Shown here: in pieces, positions 6,412 through 9,856 of the stretch
Numbering within the stretch: position 1 is the stretch's first letter
Layout of the letters: each line of letters starts with the position of its first letter
Notes under the pieces: model-generated
What the model was told of the DNA's origin: nothing
The model's database searches: none
The model's input: the letters and a program-made list of their open reading frames with translations, nothing else
DNA from: Anaerolineales bacterium UBA6128
GTDB lineage: Bacteria; Chloroflexota; Anaerolineae; UBA1429
Direction: 5' to 3'
Length of the DNA: 9,856 nucleotides
Assembly: GCA_002423325.1 (NCBI GenBank)
Contig: DIVQ01000164.1
Location: 1-9,856 of the forward strand
Translations under genes and position numbers: made by a program

Positions 6412-7548
6412 ATGACCAAAGACCGAGTCAGACAGATCGCCGTCATCATCGCCACCGTCGCCACGCTGGCAGTCAACGGCCTCGCCAGTTACCTGCCATT
6501 GAACGGCGTGACCACCGCCGACGTCTCGGATGCGTTCGATGTGTTGTTCGTGCCGGCAGGTTGGGATTTCTCCATCTGGGGCATCATCTGCATCGGGCTG
6601 ATCGCCTGCACGATCTACCAGGCGTTGCCCCGCAAAGCGGATGACCCGGACATGCAGAAAATCGGCTGGCTGTATGTGCTGAGCTGCGCGGCCAACATCG
6701 CCTGGCTCTTTGCGTGGCACTGGAGCATGTTCGGCCTCAGCGTCCTCTTTATGCTGGCGCTGCTCGTCGCCCTGATCGCCATCTACCTGCTCAAGGGCAT
6801 CGGCCTCAAGAACGTGAGCAAGGGCAAGCTGTGGTGCGTGCACATCCCCTTTGGCGTCTATCTGGGCTGGATCACCGTGGCCACGGTCGCCAACGTCCAG
6901 GACTGGTTCTGGTCGCTGGACTTTACCGGCGGGGACCTCTCGCCGGTCATCTGGGCGGTGATCATGCTGGTCGTGGGCGCGGCGATCACGGCGCTCGTGC
7001 TGCGCACGCATCGTGATATTGCCTATGCGCTCGTGATCGTGTGGGCCTTTGTGGGTATCGCCGTCAAGCTAGTCGGCACGCCGCTGGTGTCCGTCACTGC
7101 GGCGCTGTCGGCCGTGGTGGTAGCTATTACGCTGGTGCTGTTCTACACGCGCGTCCGCACACAGCAGGTCGCCGGCCCGAGCCAGGGGCAAAGCCGAAAA
7201 GCCCCCAGCGGACTGCGGCGCCGCGTTACAGTCGCAGGACTGGCTGCGCTCCCAACAAGGCCATTGGCGCCTGCTAAAGGCCCTCAGCGGCGGCGGCCAG
7301 ATCAACGACTCGGGCAGCCATCTTATCGACATCCTGCTGTGGACCACCGGGCTGGTGGCCGACAGCGTTTTTGCCACGATGGAGAACTTTGGCACCGAGG
7401 TGGACATCAACTCGGCACTGACCATGCGCTTTACCAACGGCGCACAGGGAACCATGTCGATCATCGGCGACAGCCCGATGTACTGGGAAGAGTTCTCGGT
7501 GTGGGGCGAGAAGGGCGTGCTGCCGGAATGCGGCCTGCATACTATTGA
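6412..7548 (+). CDS. TspO/MBR-like tryptophan-rich membrane protein with aberrant C-terminal tail
   Basis: Residues 1-250 form a polytopic membrane protein of the long tryptophan-rich TspO-like group, with about seven or eight hydrophobic segments (roughly 7-26, 52-70, 84-103, 107-128, 144-162, 178-197, 204-222, 226-246). Typical blocks are FVPAGWDFSIWG (46-57), YVLSCAANIAWLFAWHW (88-104), PFGVYLGWITVATVANV (146-162) and YALVIVWAFVGIAVK (205-219). TspO proteins bind tetrapyrroles and are linked to oxidative stress; the role of this longer group is unclear. The ATG at 6412 has GGGAG (6403-6407); an in-frame TTG at 6388 is less likely. After about residue 252 the frame leaves recognisable sequence and becomes Arg/Pro/His-rich until TGA at 7546. 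This last stretch is the out-of-frame reading of an oxidoreductase relic, so the native stop has probably been deleted. Confidence 0.82.
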   Translation: MTKDRVRQIAVIIATVATLAVNGLASYLPLNGVTTADVSDAFDVLFVPAGWDFSIWGIICIGLIACTIYQALPRKADDPDMQKIGWLYVLSCAANIAWLFAWHWSMFGLSVLFMLALLVALIAIYLLKGIGLKNVSKGKLWCVHIPFGVYLGWITVATVANVQDWFWSLDFTGGDLSPVIWAVIMLVVGAAITALVLRTHRDIAYALVIVWAFVGIAVKLVGTPLVSVTAALSAVVVAITLVLFYTRVRTQQVAGPSQGQSRKAPSGLRRRVTVAGLAALPTRPLAPAKGPQRRRPDQRLGQPSYRHPAVDHRAGGRQRFCHDGELWHRGGHQLGTDHALYQRRTGNHVDHRRQPDVLGRVLGVGREGRAAGMRPAYY

Positions 7549-7615
7549 ATTGACCGAGGCAGCCTGGAAATCCGCCGAATTGGGGCGCGAGGTAAACGCG
7601 GCCGAACTGGGCTAG
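7205..7615 (+). pseudogene. Gfo/Idh/MocA family oxidoreductase relic (5' truncated, internal deletion)
   Basis: Read in the second forward frame, about 136 codons encode part of the C-terminal domain of a Gfo/Idh/MocA NAD(P)-dependent sugar or polyol dehydrogenase: SGGGQINDSGSHLIDILLW, then FGTEVDINSALTMRFTNGAQ and WGEKGVL. The NAD-binding Rossmann half and the catalytic EKP region, about 150 or more residues, are absent. Immediately after EKGVL comes PECGLHTIELTEAAWKSA, which in intact proteins is the extreme C-terminus, so roughly 60-80 residues have dropped out in frame. No ATG, GTG or TTG occurs in this frame between the in-frame stop at 7121 and a GTG at 7355, and no ribosome site is evident. 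It overlaps the 3' part of the TspO-like frame. I regard it as a decayed fragment left by deletion. Confidence 0.82.
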
Positions 7616-7816
7616 GAGCATTTGCTGCGCGTCGAGCACGACGCGCAGAAGCTGTCATCCTGCACAAGCAGAGTCATTTGTCGGTCAGATTCAGGCTCTT
7701 TGTTAGCCTCCTGTCAGGCTAGAGCGCATCGTGCGTGACGCGTGGGTGTTGGAATTGAAAGACGGCCGCAGCCGCTCGATGCCCGCCGCGATCCGCAGGA
7801 AAGAGGAAAGCTGACA
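7616..7816 (+). other. Intergenic region with hairpins before degV-plsY
   Basis: No gene is supported here. A perfect 10-bp stem, CTGCGCGTCG / CGACGCGCAG (7625-7648, loop AGCA), lies 10 nt past the relic's stop but lacks a T-run. Further on, AGGCT (7693-7697), AGCCT (7705-7709) and AGGCT (7716-7720) can pair in two mutually exclusive ways. A weak promoter-like pair TTGTCG (7678) and TGTTAG (7701) at 17 bp is the best candidate for the downstream operon, but it matches poorly. Confidence 0.45.
7625..7648. other. Perfect 10-bp hairpin downstream of oxidoreductase relic
   Basis: CTGCGCGTCG, loop AGCA, CGACGCGCAG. The stem is stable and sits where a terminator for the TspO/oxidoreductase transcript would be, but neither strand has a T-run after it. 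It may be a U-tract-less terminator, an mRNA-stabilising stem or a remnant. Confidence 0.45.
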
Positions 7817-8707
7817 ATGCCCGATCAAGCTCGCCACCGCATCATGATCGTAACCGACAGCGCCGCCTGCGTGCCACGCGAACAGGTAGAAGCCTATGGG
7901 ATTGTGGTCATCCCGTACTATGTCATCTGGGACGGGCAAGCCTACGCAGATGGCCGCGACCTGAGCGCCGCCGAGTTCTACCACCGCTTCCGCGAGGCGC
8001 GCAGCTACCCCACCACCACACACCCTCCCCTGGGGGCGTTCCTGGAGGTCTATCAGAAGCTGGGCGAGAATTGCGATGGCATCGTCTCTATCCATCTGGC
8101 AGAGCGCCTCACCAGCGCCATCCGCGCCGCTCGACAGGCTGCGCTCGAGTTGCCCGGCCTCCCGATCCGCGTGGTAGATTCCCACACGGCCGCCAGCCCG
8201 GAGGCTTTCATCGTGCTGGCCGCTGCGCGAGCGGCCGCGCAGGGGGCCTCGCTGGAAGAGGTTGTCGCCGTGGCCGAAGCGTGCCGTGAGCGCGTGGGCA
8301 TGTACTTTGCCATGCAAACGCTGGAGCATCTCAGGCGTGGCGGCCGCATTGGGCAGGCGGCCACGCTACTGGGGGCGCGTTTGCGCATCCAACCAGTGTT
8401 GACGCTTCGCGAAGGCGAGATCCTGCCCGTCAGGGTGACGCGCGACTGGCAACGCGCCCTGCAACAAGTCGTGGACCAGACTGGAAATACCGTGGGTGCC
8501 ACGCCAATACGTCTCGCTGCGTTCCATGCGGATATGCCCGCTGACGCCAACGCCCTTTTGGAGCAGGCGCGACAGCGTATGAACGTCATCGATAGCCATG
8601 TGGCCGAGTTCACGCCCGTGGTGGGCGCGCACACCGGGCCGGACATTGCCGGCATCGCCTATTGCCTCGAGCCGTCGGGCACTGCAACTGAGTCCGAGCG
8701 CGGCTAA
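7817..8707 (+). CDS. DegV family fatty-acid-binding protein (FakB-type)
   Basis: DegV/FakB proteins hold a fatty acid while the kinase FakA phosphorylates it to acyl-phosphate. This one has 296 residues, slightly longer than the usual 280. Recognisable blocks in order: IVTDSAACVP (11-20, the TDS signature), RSYPTTTHPPLGAF (62-75, the lipid-carboxylate T-T-x-x-P loop), SIHLAERLTSAIRAA (91-105), VVDSHTAASPE (119-129), LEHLRRGGRIG (169-179) and VVGAHTGPDIAGIAY (268-282, with H272). The ATG at 7817 has GAGGAAAG six bases upstream; an in-frame extension back to 7742 lacks such a site. It is 32 nt upstream of a PlsY-type acyltransferase, the enzyme class that consumes acyl-phosphate, which supports a FakB-like function. 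No FakA gene is in the window. Confidence 0.92.
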   Translation: MPDQARHRIMIVTDSAACVPREQVEAYGIVVIPYYVIWDGQAYADGRDLSAAEFYHRFREARSYPTTTHPPLGAFLEVYQKLGENCDGIVSIHLAERLTSAIRAARQAALELPGLPIRVVDSHTAASPEAFIVLAAARAAAQGASLEEVVAVAEACRERVGMYFAMQTLEHLRRGGRIGQAATLLGARLRIQPVLTLREGEILPVRVTRDWQRALQQVVDQTGNTVGATPIRLAAFHADMPADANALLEQARQRMNVIDSHVAEFTPVVGAHTGPDIAGIAYCLEPSGTATESERG

Positions 8708-8739
8708 TTGCCGGTGCCCCGCCAGATTGGAGGTGCAGG

Positions 8740-9426
8740 ATGTTGACCAAGGTAGCTTACGTGCTTTGCAGCTATCTGCTTGGCTCTATCTCGTTTACCT
8801 ATCTGGCCGGAAGACTGTGCCGTTCGATTGACCTGCGCCAATACGGCAGCCGCAAACTGAGCGCCTCCAACGTCTACCCCCAACTCGGCGCACGTGGCCT
8901 GGTTTTGGTGGGCATCCTCGACATGGGCAAGGCCGTCTTGCCGAGTTGGCTGGCGCAGCGGCTTGGCTTTGCCTTGCCCATCGCGGTGCTGGCAGGTCTG
9001 GCGGCGATGCTGGGTCACAACTGGCCCGTTTTTCTCGCCTTCAAAGGGGGACGCGGCATCAGCGCGGCCTTGGGGACATTGCTGGTGGTCTTTCCGTGGG
9101 GCGCAGCTTGGCTGCTGGGCTGGGTGGCGCTGGGACGGCTCATGCCGCGCGCCGCCGCCGTCCCGGCGTTGTTGGGCTTTGTTACGCTCGTTGCGCTCGC
9201 CATGATTCTCGCACAGCCCGTTGCCGTGACCTGGGGCTGTGTCGCCATGCTCAGCATCACCGTGCTCAAGCGCCTGGAGGCGAACCGTTTGCCACTGCCG
9301 TCAGACCAAAGCGTCTGGGGCGTGCTCGTGCGCCGTTTGGTGTTGGACCGCGACCTTGCCGATTTCGACACCTGGACCAAGTACAAGCCTCAGATGGACC
9401 CCACTCCGCTCCGCAAAGCTGGTTAA
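8740..9426 (+). CDS. Divergent PlsY-type acyl-phosphate:glycerol-3-phosphate acyltransferase
   Basis: PlsY transfers an acyl group from acyl-phosphate to glycerol-3-phosphate in the membrane, making lysophosphatidate. The 228-residue protein has about six or seven hydrophobic segments. The start YLLGSISFTYLAGR (12-25) matches the family. The first catalytic loop, normally GSGNxGATN, reads GSRKLSASN (36-44), so only G, S, A and N are kept. The LDMGKA segment (60-65) and the second loop GHNWPVFLAFKGGRG (92-106) are well conserved. A soluble tail of about 45 residues ends in DFDTWTKYKPQ. It could be a paralogue with a different acceptor rather than the main PlsY. The ATG at 8740 follows GGAGGTG (8729-8735) and probably shares an mRNA with the upstream DegV/FakB gene, an arrangement that would place acyl donor supply beside its user. 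Confidence 0.88.
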   Translation: MLTKVAYVLCSYLLGSISFTYLAGRLCRSIDLRQYGSRKLSASNVYPQLGARGLVLVGILDMGKAVLPSWLAQRLGFALPIAVLAGLAAMLGHNWPVFLAFKGGRGISAALGTLLVVFPWGAAWLLGWVALGRLMPRAAAVPALLGFVTLVALAMILAQPVAVTWGCVAMLSITVLKRLEANRLPLPSDQSVWGVLVRRLVLDRDLADFDTWTKYKPQMDPTPLRKAG

Positions 9427-9480
9427 GCTTGGAAAGCACATCTGGCCCCGATAGCTCATTTGCGTTTGCCTGTTTGCCAT

Positions 9481-9528
9481 CCGCCCGCCACTTGACTAGA
9501 GTGAGAGTAGACGGGCGGTGTTGTGTTG
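9481..9528 (+). terminator. Possible terminator after plsY-like gene
   Basis: CCGCCCG (9481-9487) pairs perfectly with CGGGCGG (9512-9518). The 24-nt loop can form a small inner CACT/AGTG stem. The downstream stretch TGTTGTGTT is T-rich but broken by G. Its position, 55 nt past the acyltransferase stop and before the next gene, fits a weak terminator. The sequence TTGACT inside the loop looks like a -35 box but has no partner -10 at suitable spacing. Confidence 0.35.
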
Positions 9529-9568
9529 GGTGTGTGCAGAAGGCCCCAGAATGATTCAGGAGAACGTT

Positions 9569-9856
9569 ATGGACATGCAAAGCATCGGTTTCATCGGCCT
9601 CGGCATCATGGGCACGCCCATGGCTGGTCATCTGCTCAAAGGCGGCTATCAAGTTGTTTGCTATGATGTGAGGCCTGCGTCCATCGAACGTCTGGTGCAG
9701 TTGGGCGCGACGGCCGGCGCATCGGCCCGCGACGTCGCTGCGCGGTCCGACGCCGTGATCTCGATGGTGCCCGATTCGCCCGACGTCGAAAAGGTCTACC
9801 TCGGCGAGGACGGCGTGCTGGCCGGGGCCCGCCCGGGCACGCTGCTGATCGACATG
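9569..9856 (+). CDS. 3-hydroxyisobutyrate / tartronate semialdehyde reductase family dehydrogenase, N-terminal part
   Basis: The first 96 codons are visible and the gene runs past the window end. The protein opens with IGFIGLGIMGTPMAGHL, the glycine-rich GxGxxG dinucleotide loop (G10, G12, G15) in the form characteristic of beta-hydroxyacid dehydrogenases such as GarR and MmsB. CYDVRP at 31-36 ends strand 2 with an aspartate at 33, which favours NAD(H) over NADP(H); this is inference. VISMVPDSPDVEKVY (about 69-83) and GVLAGARPGTLLIDM (82-96) follow the family pattern. The catalytic lysine and the helical C-domain lie outside, so the substrate cannot be assigned. The ATG at 9569 has AGGAGA (9558-9563) five bases upstream; the in-frame ATG at 9551 would overlap no such site. 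Confidence 0.92.
   Translation, partial: MDMQSIGFIGLGIMGTPMAGHLLKGGYQVVCYDVRPASIERLVQLGATAGASARDVAARSDAVISMVPDSPDVEKVYLGEDGVLAGARPGTLLIDM

Noticed and set aside
7742..7816. N-terminal extension of the DegV protein
   Set aside because: The ATG at 7817 has a good GAGGAAAG site and the extension (GVGIERRPQPLD...) is unlike DegV N-termini, which begin just before the TDS motif.
9492..9497. TTGACT as a -35 box for the final dehydrogenase gene
   Set aside because: No acceptable -10 hexamer is found 15-19 bp downstream, and the motif lies in the loop of a probable terminator.
9266..9652. Minus-strand frame covering the plsY end and the start of the dehydrogenase
   Set aside because: It is antisense to two recognisable genes and carries no motif.

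Overview
The window is GC-rich bacterial DNA with short intergenic gaps. It most likely comes from an uncultured member of the Chloroflexota (Anaerolineae-like). This rests on recalled protein style, not on a search: the PrmC carries NLPY instead of NPPY, there is a long tryptophan-rich TspO-type membrane protein, a Thr/Pro-linker lipoprotein with an NADase-type glycan-binding (discoidin-like) domain, and a divergent PlsY paralogue. No rRNA, tRNA, CRISPR array, insertion sequence or phage gene was found.

Left part (1-3167, minus strand). A translation-termination operon runs leftwards: prfA (release factor 1), prmC (the methyltransferase that modifies the GGQ glutamine of release factors) and a Cof-type HAD phosphatase cut by the window edge. 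The genes are 6-8 nt apart and share a good promoter (TATAAT with TTGGCC at 17 bp). Just upstream a lipoprotein gene, also on the minus strand, ends in an intrinsic terminator whose T-rich tail overlaps the prfA -35 box.

Middle (3168-6411, plus strand). A divergent intergenic region holds a near-consensus promoter (TTGACA/17 bp/TAACAT) for a cation diffusion facilitator. Its cytoplasmic domain is present in three tandem copies, and each copy retains the full set of metal-ligand positions known from YiiP/FieF. A 220-nt gap follows, with two copies of a 17-nt palindrome. The second copy is nested in a 47-nt imperfect hairpin that abuts the Shine-Dalgarno of an amidohydrolase-2-like TIM-barrel protein.

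Right part (6412-9856, plus strand). A TspO/MBR-like membrane protein has apparently lost its native stop codon and runs out of frame into a relic of a Gfo/Idh/MocA oxidoreductase. That relic lacks its N-terminal half and also an internal piece of its C-terminal domain. Next is a likely two-gene operon of a DegV/FakB-type fatty-acid-binding protein and a PlsY-type acyltransferase, a pairing that makes biochemical sense because FakA/FakB produces the acyl-phosphate that PlsY uses. The window ends inside a 3-hydroxyisobutyrate dehydrogenase / tartronate semialdehyde reductase family gene.

Most of the window is ordinary housekeeping and accessory metabolism. I do not see a previously undescribed multi-gene system. 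The points most worth a second look are the triple-domain zinc transporter, the nested hairpin repeat before the amidohydrolase, the TspO/oxidoreductase deletion junction, and the FakB-PlsY pair with its altered PlsY motif.
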